From positions 62,001 through 126,000 of the forward strand of contig KV920908.1 in assembly GCA_002081555.1 (NCBI GenBank): a stretch of DNA of 64,000 nt. Direction: 5' to 3'. A program made the position numbers and the translations under genes. A model generated the notes under the pieces. The model saw nothing but the letters and a program-made list of their open reading frames with translations, was not told where the DNA came from and made no database searches. Below are positions 1 through 11,435 of the stretch, in pieces (positions within the stretch are counted from its first letter, which is position 1; every line of letters begins with the position of its first letter). The DNA is from Protostelium mycophagum (Eukaryota; Evosea; Variosea; Protosteliida; Protosteliaceae).

Positions 1-2
1 CA

Positions 3-483
3 GTCTTTGCCTCTGATATATCACATGGATGGGGTGACGACATAGAATGGAAGTCTTTAAGCGATGCGGTTGCGGACACGAGCAAACCTACCATGCTCAT
101 CATACATAAGAGCTGGTGTGGCGCCTGCAAGAATCTCAGACCAAAGTTCGCGGAGAGCTCTTTAATCGCCGAATTAAGCCAACAATTTAATATGGTATGG
201 AGAGGACCACTCCTCCACAGCTTATAGAAGTAGGTCAATGTCGAAGACGATGAGGAGCCTCAAGGAGAAGAATATAAACCAGATGGTGGTTATATCCCTA
301 GAATATTATTTATCAATCCTGCCGACTCAAAGGTCAGCCATTATTCTTCTGATTCGTTTTTGATCCTCACAGGTCGACCCGACGATAATCAATGAATCAG
401 GAAACCCTCAATACAAGTATTACTATGCCGACCCATTGTCCATTGTCCAAAGTATGAAGAGTGCACTCTCTCAGTTCTCCTGA
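3..483 (+). CDS. TXNDC12: TXNDC12/ERp18-like ER thioredoxin, 5' partial
   Basis: C-terminal part of a thioredoxin-domain protein of the TXNDC12/AGR family, which acts on disulfides in the ER. The visible protein contains the redox motif WCGACK preceded by MLIIHKS, then KPKFAES-like and [10 protein letters not shown] segments and an [13 protein letters not shown] tail, all collinear with human TXNDC12. Three exons are visible, separated by introns of 39 nt (195-233) and 40 nt (333-372). The frame is open to the window edge, so the start and signal peptide lie outside. The C-terminus reads SALSQFS and shows no KDEL-type retention signal, unlike the human protein. Family assignment is firm; the subcellular site is inferred from the family. 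Confidence 0.9.
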
Positions 484-552
484 GTCATCATCTCGATCAC
501 GGGCTCATAAAATCATATGCATGTATTTAACATCATTTTAATGTACATTTTG

Positions 553-1375
553 TTACAATAACTTCAACTTTTTTTGCAGATGGGCCCCCACATTAAATAC
601 ATTAGAATAAAAGATCTCCTCTTCTGTGCCTCCTGATGACGTCACGAAGAGTACTCGAAATTTCAACCGAAATTCACCGCTGCCCCTCCCAGTCACCTTC
701 AGCACATCAACGGAAGAAAATAAATAATTAATGAATCGAGTAATATAAGACATTTTGAGATGGTATGCGTTGCTACGGCTCCATCAGATGTACGTCAGGC
801 GAGAAGAAATAAAATGAGAGACTTACACTCATCTTCATTTGCTGAGAGATTCTTGTCAGCCGACCGACTGAGAACTGACTTTCGGTCACCAAAGTCAGCT
901 CATCATCTCCCATCTTCTCGCCATTTATGTCTACAAGCTCCACTTCTACCACCCCCTCAACCACTGTTGGGTCTGTCAACTGTCCGGTGTTATCCTGTCC
1001 CATGTGTTTGTGTCATTATAGATGAAAGATGCTCACAATCACCACCGGGTTTGGGCTCAAGTACCGTGATTCGTTCTTATAAGATTTCCTCTGGTAGTAT
1101 CTCAAGTCTTGGCACAAGCGAAATATTCCAACTCTTGCCTCTTCACTCGCGTCACCTTGACGCGTCCTCTTTCTCTTGTTTGTGTGGCCTTGAAAAGACA
1201 TTGGGGGCGAAGAGGTCGGCTCATATAGAGGTGAGCTGTTGATCGGGGTATCATCATTTTGTGCGTATGGAGAAAACTCGGTCACTTCTGAGTCGATGTA
1301 TCTCGTCAACTCGCCCTGAAAGAACTTGTCCTCATCATCATCTATAGGAGAGAACAAGCTGTTGACAAGACTCAT
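553..1375 (-). CDS. hypothetical protein with basic NLS-like patch
   Basis: Not recognised. A model of about four exons starts at MSLVNSLFSPIDDDEDKFF and runs through an acidic, serine/proline-rich N-terminus with a KRKRTR patch (possible nuclear localisation signal), a segment SPNPVVIDNTGQL joined across a 42-nt intron, and a C-terminal beta-rich stretch (GEFRLKFRVLFVTSSGG). The stop is at 553-555. An upstream in-frame Met (MSRSLKAKIKG, from 1456) is possible. The alternating hydrophobic C-terminal strands suggest a beta-sandwich, and with the basic patch a nuclear regulator is conceivable, but that is speculation. It is convergent with the TXNDC12-like gene, with only about 70 nt between stops. 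Confidence 0.55.
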
Positions 1376-1983
1376 GGTGGTTGTGGACGTGCTGGAATCA
1401 CAATGTGCGAAGTCTGGGAAGGGCCCTTTTATCTTCGCCTTTAAGGACCGCGACATCCGCGGTTCTAAACGAGTATTTCTACCGTGTGTTGGCGTTACGA
1501 AATCGAGCTTGGGGTAATACCAGGAAAGGAGGTTCCCTTCGCGGCCATTTGTTGCAGTTGTTACGGGCAACTTTCAAATAATGTCGATATACGCACCATC
1601 ATCTGCCAAAAAAACACTCCAAACGCAATTGCGTCAGCATCTCCCAATCAATGGCCCAAGTGTACGGCGATCACGTCAGATTACATATTGAACACATGGT
1701 ACATGTACCAACACCGAAACCGTGTCCGCGGGCGGCTGCTTCATGATTTTAAGATATTACCAATATCCACAAACAATTTCCAGCAGCCCATTCTGCAATT
1801 TGGTGTTCGAATTGTTTATAAAGATAAATGAGATTATCTGAGAGGAGGGCGAACCGCCGCGGTGAAATATATATATAAATATATATATAAATATATAAAA
1901 AAAGACTCAATTCAGCATCTACAACAAAAAAAGGGTTCGTTGATCACAATCCTCATATTGCGCTCATTGTTGATCACATCGAC
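1376..1983. other. divergent intergenic region
   Basis: Separates the minus-strand hypothetical gene from the plus-strand Crinkler-type gene. I see no convincing coding exon. Near 1866-1900 there is a run of ATATATATAAA units about 90-120 nt upstream of the proposed Crinkler-type start, which could act as a TATA-rich core promoter. Confidence 0.4.
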
Positions 1984-3775
1984 GATGACAGGCAAAGAAT
2001 TATTCGCTTTTGTGCTCAGAAATGAAGAAGGATTTGATCTGGAGAAAGAATGGAAGAAATTAGACATAGGGACAAAGGGAAGGTGGAACCTGCAAGCGCA
2101 CGAGAAACATACGCGAGAATCGAATTCATTCGAACCACCAGGACTAAGTATGGCGGCCTGTCTCAGATGAATGTTGATATGTCTATTAGAATTTCCTGAG
2201 TCGGATCAAGACTGGACCAACGAAGGCGTATCTCTCACCGATTTTTTCACCATCATGCGTCTAGAGACGTGCCAGAAGATCATAAACCGTTTGAGTTCCA
2301 ACAACACCATACTCATAGAAGCCCCACCTCATTCTGGGAAAAGCTCTCTCGTCACCTTATTACGAAAGCATCTGGAAGCCCAGGAGAAACAGGTCGTAGC
2401 TCTCAGCTGGCGGGTTAATGAAACAGCCGACAAGATGAATACACGGTGGAAGGACATACAGAATGCCCCAAAAGGGAGTTATCTGATCATTGATGAGACA
2501 CAGAAAGCATACAAGCTTGGTAACAAACATCCACTCTGGGAGTGGGTGAAATTAAATCAATTGAACCGCGACTATCAAGTCATACTTTTCACGGCATGGC
2601 AGATGGATGGGTCTGAAGATGGTGAATGATCATCATGAATCACTCATAGTACTCAATGATCAATCATGAATCGTTCGTGAGTACTTACTATCTTATAGTT
2701 GAGGACGGCACACCTGTTTCCATTACAAATAGGATGAGCTTATTAGACATCAAGATGACCGCGGGTGAAGTGGATGAATTTTACGGGAAATTCAGACAGA
2801 ACAAGATCTTCACGCTGCACAGACGTGATACCTCATATATATACCTCAATCTCATATCCGATCACGTTGATGACGAATACAGATACTTATGACATCTTGG
2901 TGGAGATGACAGATCATCATATTGGACACATCAGATACATCCTAGAGAGTGCGAAGAACCATTTCAAATCGGATCCATCAGATGGTGCCGTCCAATCACG
3001 TCTCACGAACTATGGATCTTACATCACGTCCATTGTATCCGATTGTAGATTGCCAGGCTTGTCCAAGATAGAGGAGATGGGCGCAATGGTCATCATGAAC
3101 AAATTATTTAAGAGAGAAGTGATACCTTATACCGTGCGGGACCACCGCCAGCTCCTCAGATCAGGAGTCTTCAGAGAGTCCCATAGAGAGGGAGAGAGCA
3201 GCATGCATCTCGCATTCACATCCAATTGGATTAGAGACATCTATTTGAAATTTCTCACCGTAAACCGAGAAGTAGACAACTCGATATACTGGAATCCTCG
3301 GACGCCGTCTATAGATACTTTTTTAGAGGAGACATTATCTAGGATGGATATGGACCTGCTGGAATTTAGAAGAGACACAGACGGTCTGTCAGAATACGCA
3401 TGGCAGTACGAGTTCTATCGGTGCGCATACTGCGTCCTTGCCGCTGGAAACACGATCTCGGGTGAGATGGCCGTTGCGGAGGGAAGGCTCGATTTTTGGA
3501 TAAATTCCACACTGAAATACGGCTTTGAACTACTTCGGGAGAGCGACGCATTAGCAGATCATGTCAGCCGATTTGAAAACGGCGGCAAGTATTTCGATCT
3601 GGTCAAGGGTGGTGAGGTCAAGGAGCATTGTGTGGTCAATTTTGTTTTCACAGAACCGAAGAACGTGACGTCGGAGAGAGCTTGGTGTGTTTTCTATAAG
3701 GATAAGACGTTTTATCTACACAAGGTGAGTCATCGGACTTCTGAGTGTTTTTTACTGGTATTAAATGCATGAGGG
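1984..3775 (+). CDS. Crinkler-type P-loop NTPase with PD-(D/E)XK-like nuclease domain
   Basis: Resembles the NTPase-plus-nuclease proteins of the Crinkler (CRN) / CR-toxin group known from oomycetes, Rhizophagus and other protists. The N-terminal part (from MTGKELFAFVLRNEEGFD) is short and is not the classical ubiquitin-like header. An NTPase part carries a Walker A-like PPHSGKSSL at about 2325-2350 and a Walker B-like YLIIDE at about 2500. An alpha-helical middle part follows. The C-terminal part at about 3380-3600 carries YEFYRCAY, then GRLDFWINS and GFELLRESD, the pattern of the restriction-endonuclease-fold domain in this family. Pieces lie in more than one frame, as expected for a gene with small introns like its neighbours; I did not decide whether it is intact. 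The region to about 4130 may hold a last exon. Its role here (defence, conflict or relic) is unknown. Confidence 0.65.
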
Positions 3776-5105
3776 AAAGAAAAAAAAGACATGTGAAATT
3801 CGAAGTAGATCTACATAAAAAAAGGATGCATCGATATTTCTGTCTTTTAGGGATGTTTTTATTCTTGAGAACTTTGCCTCTGTTGTTATGCGATTATATT
3901 TTCTTGAAATATTGTATTTAATAAATTGTAACTCCAAAAAAGTGTGTTTTTCCATCATGATGTGGTGCGTCTGCAAAGTGCAAAAAAGTCGACCGGGTCT
4001 CCAACTCTTTTTGCATCGTCGACATTTCGGAGAAAATTCGAAGAATTCGAATTCAAAGTTTCCCGGGCCGGCACCTATTTATATTTCTTGGTGAGCAAGC
4101 CGACACCAAAATGCAGAAAACTCGCAATCTGAGGGCATTTTACCAGCATGTTGGCCACAAAGAGCTCTCTCATTTCATACCAATAATGCATATTTGGACC
4201 TTTGGCAACAATTCTGTGGAAAACTCTTTCTATAAAGCACGCCGCGGCTTGGATTGACGCTTCTGAACTGTTTAATAATATTTATAAGAGTGATTTTGTG
4301 CCAACAATTCACGTGATTTCTTCAACTATTTATAGAGATATAAAGAAAAGATAAAGATTATGGTTATAGTCAAAAGACTGAGAATTGCTGTAGAAGCACT
4401 ATGAGGGACATTCTGTCCAGCACTGACCATTTCAAGATTTTAAATCTGTGATCACAGATGTCGAGAGTAACCGGAGTCATCTTCTCCCCATCCTCTTTGA
4501 CCGCCCAAAGCAAGCAAGCTGGTGCAAAGTTCATGGCAACACGTGATCACGGAGGGACATCCCTGCAAGGGTCAGAACGGACTATTCAGTCTTTGGGATA
4601 TAAGATCCCAACATTATCTGGGGAATACACTGGTGACGTGGTCATACACGATCCGGATAATTTATCAGAAGAGAGGATATACAAGAGCCGCTATCTCATG
4701 GCATAGATTTTAAAAGTTGTTAACACATATTACTTCAGATGAATCAGATATTTGAAGTCAATATATGGTAATTTATATTATTAAATAATAAACAAAAAAA
4801 ATAAACAATTTTTGGTGTGAGTGTATGATACAAACTGAAGTTATTATAACGCCATTCAAGGAAACTATGCTACCCTACCATATGACGAATTTATCAACAC
4901 AGAGTTAGTTTTACACGACCCGATTACATTTAAATATAAAACATCGCCGTCTGCTACTGCTTGCCCTACGTCATCTGCCAGAACACCAACGAGCTGCACA
5001 ATAGAGGAGCCAGACCCACTGGTATGTTCATGGAGAACGAGATGGCATATAAAGTGCTTGATCGACCTCCCGAAATGTTTTAAACATTTGTCGCCAAAAA
5101 TAAAT
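3776..5105. other. weakly coding region with two similar ORF segments
   Basis: No recognisable gene. Two plus-strand open segments (4458-4706 and about 4849-5030) share a pattern: one reads GEYTGDVVIHDPDNL followed by IYKSRY, the other DEFINTELVLHDPITF followed by KYKTSP. They may be two exons with internal repeats, or two diverged paralogous fragments. Between them lies AT-rich sequence. The 3' end abuts the EDC4 stop at 5106. Confidence 0.3.
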
Positions 5106-8100
5106 TTATTTCGCCCTTCTCAGCGATTGTAGAATGGAATTCACGTAGTACATCAGCAACTTGAAAGGGGGGGAGCAGGGGTGTGCCGGGTCGCTATACT
5201 TTGAGAACATCATCTCCATATTGTGTTTCAATTTGGTCAGAATCGTGTGTCCCAATGAGTGCATTCCGTCATCATTGAGATCGAGCTTGCTGATGCAGTC
5301 GCGAAGCCAGTTTAGTTTTAAAAGCGTCTCTTCGCTGAGGTCGTAACCGAGCTAAAAGGGTCAGAAAGGACAGATCTACAACGTTGTAGACTTGCCTGCT
5401 GGATCAAGGACAGCAACACGGGTTGACTGACAGAGAGAGGCCTCTGCGTAAAGACTCTGTTGGGGTCTATTCTCATACAAGTCCAACTGACAATCTGGAC
5501 ACTTCGAGCGCCCAAGGCCTGCGGTAATTAACGTGATACTTGCGTTAAGAGACGCGTCGTTTTTCCCGCCTTTTTTAAAAATCTTTAAAAAAATAGTTAA
5601 ACGCGGTAGTTACCGTGGTGAATGCCTTTTCATAGTCTTCTACATCGATCAACTGTTGGATCTGTTTGTAGATCGGCTTGTCCTCACTGCTGTGTTGTAC
5701 ATTGCCATGTCGTTCATCTACAACGAGTCAATATTTTTTGCAGACAAATAATTCCAGAAAAATAGTTGAAAAAATAATTAAAAATAATTAAAAATAATTA
5801 AAAATAATTAAAAATAATTAAAAATAATTGATTCTACTCACGTTGATCAGCTCTTGGTGTAACTTGATCGTTCGCATTCGAATGCAACCTCTCGCGGAGG
5901 CCGGATTGTACGGTCTCATTCATTTGAGACAGCATGCTCTGGGTCGCCTTCTCCATGCGTGGTATCAAAGTCTCAAACCCTTTGTAGACGGCATGTTCAA
6001 GTTTCGCGCCAACTTCTATGGGTTCCTACGTAAATGTGAGAATTTTACAACGAGCCGGACCGAAATTTTTTCACAGATTTTTCACGACTTATCAGTGAAC
6101 TTTCCAAGAAAATTTCCGGAAATTTACCTGGGACTTGAGGCCCTCCACAGCTTGTGCGATGGACTTGTTTATATTTGGAACTACAACCTGTGTCATCTCT
6201 TTGTGAATTATTTTTTCCATTTGTGGCAGCAACGCTTTGGTGACGCTGGCTGTCAGACTGCTAAGAATTTTCTCGAAATTTTCCTTCTCCTGTTTTTCCC
6301 GCTCTTTTCTGTCGTTATCGAGGCGGAGATCTACAATGATCAATTAATATTTCAAATGTCAGATTTTTTGGCATTTATTTATTTATTTTCTGCGAATTTT
6401 GGAGTAAAAAAATTGAAATGTTTTCAGAAAAAAAATTAAATTTATAAAATAAAAAAATTTGTAAGAAAATAATTAAATTTATAAAAAAAGCACTTGGTAA
6501 ATTTCCAAAAATAAAATAAAAATAAAAACTCACAAAGAGCTTGCATGGACCTCTCTATCTGCTGAGAAATATCTCCCGGTCTCGAATTTTCGGCGGAATT
6601 TCTCAAGCCCTCTCCTTTGCCATGAGACTCCGCCTCCAACTCCGGTGCGGTTTTATTTCTTTGCAACCTCAAGTCTCCGATGTCTTCTTGGCTCGTTGTA
6701 GACAGAGAACTTCCCTCTCGGGGTCGTGTCAAAATGGTCACCTCGGTCGCATTGTTTTGCGACTCCTTCGGCCTTGGAGAATTGCTGGATTTACGCTTGG
6801 ATTTTTCCGAGATTTTTCTGTGGGGTGTTGGGGCAGAGGATGATGTAGCAGGGGGGGTGTTTCCCGTTTGTTTGGGCTCTTCGACTTCTACCACCGATCA
6901 ATTTTTTGTAAAATTAGACTTTTACAGACGCATAATTTGAATTTCGCGCGGGAAATGTGGTACAAAATTGAAATTTGTCAAGATTGACTTACTTGCGGGT
7001 TGATTAGTAGTGTCGTGCTGTAGAATGGGGGACCCGGGGTGTGTTATTGGCGTTGTAGACTGTGGTGGGGAAGCCACGTGACCGCTATTTTCTATCGTCG
7101 GTGATTGAGCCGCTTCACCTTTTTCGATCAGAAAAATCCCAGAAAACTGTCAAAAAAAAGAGCATCTACAACGAACCTAACAAGGTGGTGAGAGGGCTGA
7201 GAGGTCCTCTATGTGCAGGTGGTTCACTCGTTTTTGTAGACTCTTTCTCCTCTTGTACATTGGGAAACAAAGAACCCAGGGGGATCCTCCCAGAGGGGGG
7301 AGGGAGGGGGTGGCTGGGAGGGGGGGATTGTAGATGAGTTAGAGTCGGGGAAACCTGAGTGTGAGCGGGATGAGGGGAGGTCTGTTGTACAGGTACTTGT
7401 GGACTGTTCAGTTGTAGATGGGTTGGGTGGGAAGGACTGTTCAATTGTAGATGAGGGGGGTGAGGGGAAGCAAGTTGTAGATGAGGGGGGAGTTGTGGAG
7501 TGGGAGGTTGTACAACTGGGGTATTGGGTGGTGGTGCGTTACCAGAATGAGCCAGTTCTGCAGAACGAGGTAGTTCATTCGAGCGTTGTAGATTGGAATT
7601 CTCCTCGAGACCCTGAGCTATGAATTGCAAAATATTCACTTTCTTCTCCTCATTTTGGCGGGAATCTTGTTGTACAGGAGCCCCTCCCGAGCTCAAAAGA
7701 TTGGGACTCTTCGTATTGAACCTTCAATTTTCAACGAAATTTCTTCGAAATTTCCGTGAAATCTCTCACCTCATCGGGGACTGTGACACACAGTCTTTGC
7801 GGTGCAGTAAAGCTTGCTGTATCGCTTTGCTTTGAACACAATACATATCAATCTCCTCAGAACCTCGCGACTGTTGAACCCAATACAAGATTGGCTGGTT
7901 CACATGGAATTGTGACAACAAGACGAATCTCGGGGCGGCCTGGCCTCGTTGTAGATCGACGTTCTGGGGGTATTGTAGATGGACCACGATTACGGAGGAA
8001 TGTTGGGAGTTGGTCATGATCATGAGCTCTCCGGTGTCGTCGAGATTGAATTGTAGATCGAGGGGGAGGTCAGTTGTAGACAGACGTAAGGTCTGGACCA

Positions 8101-9560
8101 ATTCACTGCGACGCCAGTTGTAGATCTCGAGGCGGGTATTTTTTTCACCACCGACTATGATGTAGTCTGACGTGTCACCCCTGGCACCGCAGAACAGGAC
8201 CTGGCAGGTTGTAAATAGACTATTTTTTTATTTTATTTTATTTTATTTTTGCGCCTGATGAAAAAAAATTCAATTTTTGTTTCACCTGTGACGCGTCCCG
8301 GTGTCTGAAATGAATTGTAGATAGAGGATCTATCACCATATCTCCATGGTGATTCACGTTCACCTTATTTGACGTCAGATCTGCGAATCGATCTCGTTTA
8401 TTACCGTGTAGATCTGTGCGGTAGATTGAGACAAGATGCAAAACAGTCTCTTGTCGTTTGAAAAAGTGATATCTATGATCTATCTTTATCAGTTGGAAAA
8501 TTCATAGAAAATTATTAAATTAATCTTTGAATTTTTAAGAATTTTTTTTCGAAGATTTAATTTAATGATATATTTTCGAACGTATTTTTATACTTTTTTT
8601 AAATTGAATTTTTTCTGATTTTTTAATTTAATTATTTTGGGTTCTTACCCTCTCATTGAATTGAACAGTTTGAGACCTCAAAGGGACGGTCCCCTGGGCC
8701 TCTGAAAAATTTCCGTTGTAGAGGGTCACCAATGTACCACCCCCGTGCAGTGTGACGAACGAGTTGTAGTTCCAGAGACAACGTAAAAGGTCAGCCCCAG
8801 CATCATCAATGCGGACCAAGAGTTCGTGCCTGAAAAATCAAGGAAAATTCTTTAAAGAAATCTCAGAAATTTCACAAGATTTTTTTCAGAAATTTCATGC
8901 AATTTTCTCAGAAATGTGATGGAAAATTCGGTGAAATCTCAGTGGAAGGATACTGGCTCGCTTCTTCAATTCGCCAAATCAAAATGAGCCCGCTGACAGA
9001 CGCCGACAGCAACAAACTTCCAAAAGTCTCCTCTTCTTTATGAAATTGTATCTCTGTAATCAAGCTCTTGTGACCTGAAGATTCTCAGAAAATTCAAAGA
9101 TCTTTCTGAGAACTTTTGACAGAAAATTCCGAGTCTTTCATGTTGAACTTTTCGTTCATTTGAAAAGTTGAAAATAAATATTTTGAAAGATCTAAAAATA
9201 GAACTAAAGAGTACGATGACGACCTCTGAGCAGTCCTCTATGTGTGGAGTGCCTGCTGATCACTCTGATCACATCACTCTTCACGATGTAACTAATGAAT
9301 TCGTCATTCACGGCAATGAGGTTGCCTCTTCCTGGAACTGATTGTTCAAATGAGTAGACAGTGATAGTGCTCATCGCCAGCTCTTTACGGATGTTTCCAT
9401 TTCTAATGGACATTTTGGATCCGAGATCATAAGCGATATCATCGGTGAGGGGCAAGAGTTCATTGGAAAGTGCGGAGTTGCTGTTGTTGTTGTTATTCAG
9501 AGAGGAAAATCCTGGAGGTGGTGTGGATAAAAATGAGCTGATGGGGTCACTATTAAACAT
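5106..9560 (-). CDS. EDC4: enhancer of mRNA decapping 4 (EDC4/Ge-1/Varicose-like)
   Basis: Scaffold of the DCP1-DCP2 mRNA decapping complex in P-bodies. Exons read from 9560 downward. The N-terminal region has GRGNLIAVNDEFISYIV, matching the GNLIAV block of animal EDC4. WD40-like exons follow (DLLRCLWNYNSFVTLHGG; VLFCGARGD; LDLQFNLDDTGELMIMT), then DMYCVQSKAIQQALL, which matches the end of the EDC4 propeller. A long proline/serine-rich linker (7166-7696 and 6540-6894) is encoded by C-rich DNA. A coiled coil (6130-6330) precedes the typical C-terminal helical domain, with LSVSQPVLLSLIQQ, LKLNWLRDCISKLDLND and KLLMYYVNSIL before the stop at 5106-5108. Introns are small and AT-rich. Upstream exons may exist (see 9760-9996). 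Confidence 0.88.
5375..5390. repeat. 16-bp perfect palindrome of the TCTACAAC motif
   Basis: TCTACAACGTTGTAGA is a perfect palindrome built from two head-to-head copies of the motif dispersed through the window. It lies within the EDC4 gene. A near copy (TTACAACGTTGTAGA) is at about 56712-56726, at an intron 3' end of the chromodomain/F-box gene. Confidence 0.85.
5771..5829 (+). repeat. 10-bp tandem repeat (AAAATAATTA)n
   Basis: About six head-to-tail copies of AAAATAATTA, nearly perfect, in an EDC4 intron. Simple AT-rich satellite. Confidence 0.9.
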
Positions 9561-9759
9561 GAGTATGACGATGATTCTGTTAATATAGAGTTGAATTGAG
9601 GTATAAATTGGATGTCGCGCATGATACCGCTGACACGCGGCCAAAAATGAAAAAGGGAAAATGGGCATCAAGATTGCTCTGTCATCCCTGTCGATACGAC
9701 AACCGTTATTGTTTCAAAGAATGCATCAGAATCCAAACGACATTTTTTTCTCATGACAG

Positions 9760-9996
9760 ATCATACCGTGGAAGCCCATTCTGAGGAGGAAATCCGTTAA
9801 AGCTCGGTCGATCAGAGGACACATTATTATTGGGTAAGAGAGAACCTGTCGGTCCTGCGCCCAATTAGTTCATTCCACAGAACGAGTCAGATTCATATAT
9901 ACCAAAGAAGAAAGGGCTATGTTGTGGCTGGTTCTGATGTGGCGGTGGTGCGTTAAAGTTGAAGGGAGGGAATGGTTGTCCAAAGCCGTTGTCCAT
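9760..9996 (-). CDS. probable extra 5' exons of the EDC4-like gene
   Basis: Reading the minus strand from an ATG at 9994-9996 gives MDNGFGQPFPPFNFNAPPP, then a glutamine/proline-rich stretch. A GT-AG intron of about 48 nt leads to GPTGSLLPNNNVSSDRPSF, ending at a further GT site. The composition matches the low-complexity N-terminus expected before the EDC4 propeller (STPPPGFSSLNNNNN at 9560). I infer these are 5' exons of EDC4 rather than a separate gene. The join to the 9560 exon is not certain, and a start at 9560 is equally possible. Confidence 0.4.
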
Positions 9997-10442
9997 TTTT
10001 TCAGATCTATCGTGACGTATCAGCAGATCGTCCACTTCATATGAGCCTACTTTATAGGTGGACTTCTGAGCGGTCGTAGGAAGAATGGTGTGCTCTTGCA
10101 AACAGATGAATCTGAAAATGTTTTTGTGGAATTACAATTTTGCAGGTGCTTGTGGGGATCGAACCGGTAACCACCAGATCACAACTTGCACATTTCTGGC
10201 CGCTGGGTTATGGCCACAAATCACCTCCAAAAGATGACCAACATTCTCTTGCTTTGACTCTGTTGCTTTTCTACTTTCACTCAGCGTTAATGAGTTCGAT
10301 CGATATCCACAATGTCTTTGTGCCACCACAGACGGAGTGGTATGAGAAGCCACTTCTTATACAACTCCGCAGGTCACGTGACACAAAAACGGAAAAGGAA
10401 GACGAGATTTTCAAGAATCCAAAAGAGCAAAAGAAGCATAAA

Positions 10443-11435
10443 ATGAGACGATCGACACTCATTTTGTTGGCCATCGTCCACATCGCCTTCGCCACACCTT
10501 ATCTTACCACTCACGTGGCTCCTTGTAAGAATCTGCCTCCATTTCCTCAAGAATGGAGACTCTATAGACATCTAGAATCCTTTGGAGGTGTTCCGATCGA
10601 TACACCTATCAAACACCAGACTCGCGTCTATCTTTGCCACGAAGCGATTTCTCTTCGTGCGCTCTATGTGGTGGAAGATGATGAGATGTACAATCCTTAC
10701 AAGAAATGCAACGATCCCATCTTCAATCATGACGCAGTGGAGATGTTCATCGGACTTCCTACTGGCAAAGATCTTCAGAAATACCTGGAAGTAGAGGTAA
10801 GATGCTTTACGAGATTATAGAGGTGACTTTGGCAGGTCTCACCTTTCGATGTATTATTCGTATCGGCCATCACCAATCCCAGCGGAAATTGTTCAGGTGA
10901 AGATATGCAAGTGGATATTTCAATCCCTGATTCATAATCAGAATTCTCTGGAAACTTGAAGGACTGTGCCAAATCAAAAGTCAAAACGCAAGTGGCTGTC
11001 CAAGATGGACAATACACCGTATCTTTGGAGGTACATTTGCAGATGAAATCCCATTTTGTTAATGTCTGAACGGTGCAACTCCATTTCTTCTCGGTTGATC
11101 TTCTCTTTAAATTTCAAATTAACACTTGAAACTCTTATCGTCGACCTTCACGGTTGTTACCGTGAACCTTTTTAAATAAAAAAAGCAAAATTATTCTGAA
11201 AATCACAAAGTGAAATCAATTTACATCGTTGTAGATCCCCTTCAGCTTGATTGCAGAGGCCTCTGAGCAGAAGTACGATCCCAACAACAAGACATTTCAG
11301 GCCAACTTCTTACGCATCAACGCATACCAGAACGAGACTTTGAACCCCACACAGTATAGCGCCTGGCATCCCACAGAGGGTCCTGTACCCTGTTTCCATC
11401 AGCCCTCCTACTTTGGAACACTGGTGTTGATGTGA
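10443..11435 (+). CDS. secreted CBM9/DOMON-like carbohydrate-binding protein
   Basis: Begins with a signal peptide (MRRSTLILLAIVHIAFATPY), so it is likely exported. The mature part (CKNLPPFPQEW..., TRVYLCHEAISLRALYVVEDDEMYNPYKKCNDPIFNHDAVEMFIG) has the pattern of carbohydrate-binding family 9-like beta-sandwich domains, in which a DDxxWNP-like loop and DxVEMFI strand are typical. Four exons: introns 10797-10835 (39 nt), 10897-10941 (45 nt) and 11031-11234 (204 nt). The second intron must be removed: read through, it gives a TAA at 10935-10937. Splicing restores CSEFSGNLKDCAKSK. The protein ends FHQPSYFGTLVLM. Ligand unknown. The third intron carries the palindrome at 11147-11166 and ends in the CGTTGTAG motif. 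Confidence 0.7.
11147..11166. repeat. CACGGT-N4-ACCGTG palindrome in an intron
   Basis: TTCACGGTTGTTACCGTGAA has 8-bp perfect inverted arms around TGTT and is one member of a family in this window. Others: 17881-17898, 26300-26321 (10-bp perfect arms) and 54135-54150. Confidence 0.8.

Noticed and set aside
760-1242. Plus-strand ORF of 160 codons
   Set aside because: Antisense to the minus-strand hypothetical gene, whose spliced frame has better composition and splice sites.
7160-7700. G-rich tract as a telomere-like or G-quadruplex satellite
   Set aside because: The complementary strand is the proline-rich linker exon of EDC4 (HLQLNSP-type repeats), which explains the C-richness.
8628-8819. 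A separate small minus-strand gene
   Set aside because: It is an EDC4 propeller exon (CLWNYNSFVTLHGG) in a consistent order with its neighbours.
10929-10937. In-frame stop in the CBM9-like gene, suggesting a pseudogene
   Set aside because: A 45-nt GT-AG intron (10897-10941) removes it and keeps the frame on both sides.
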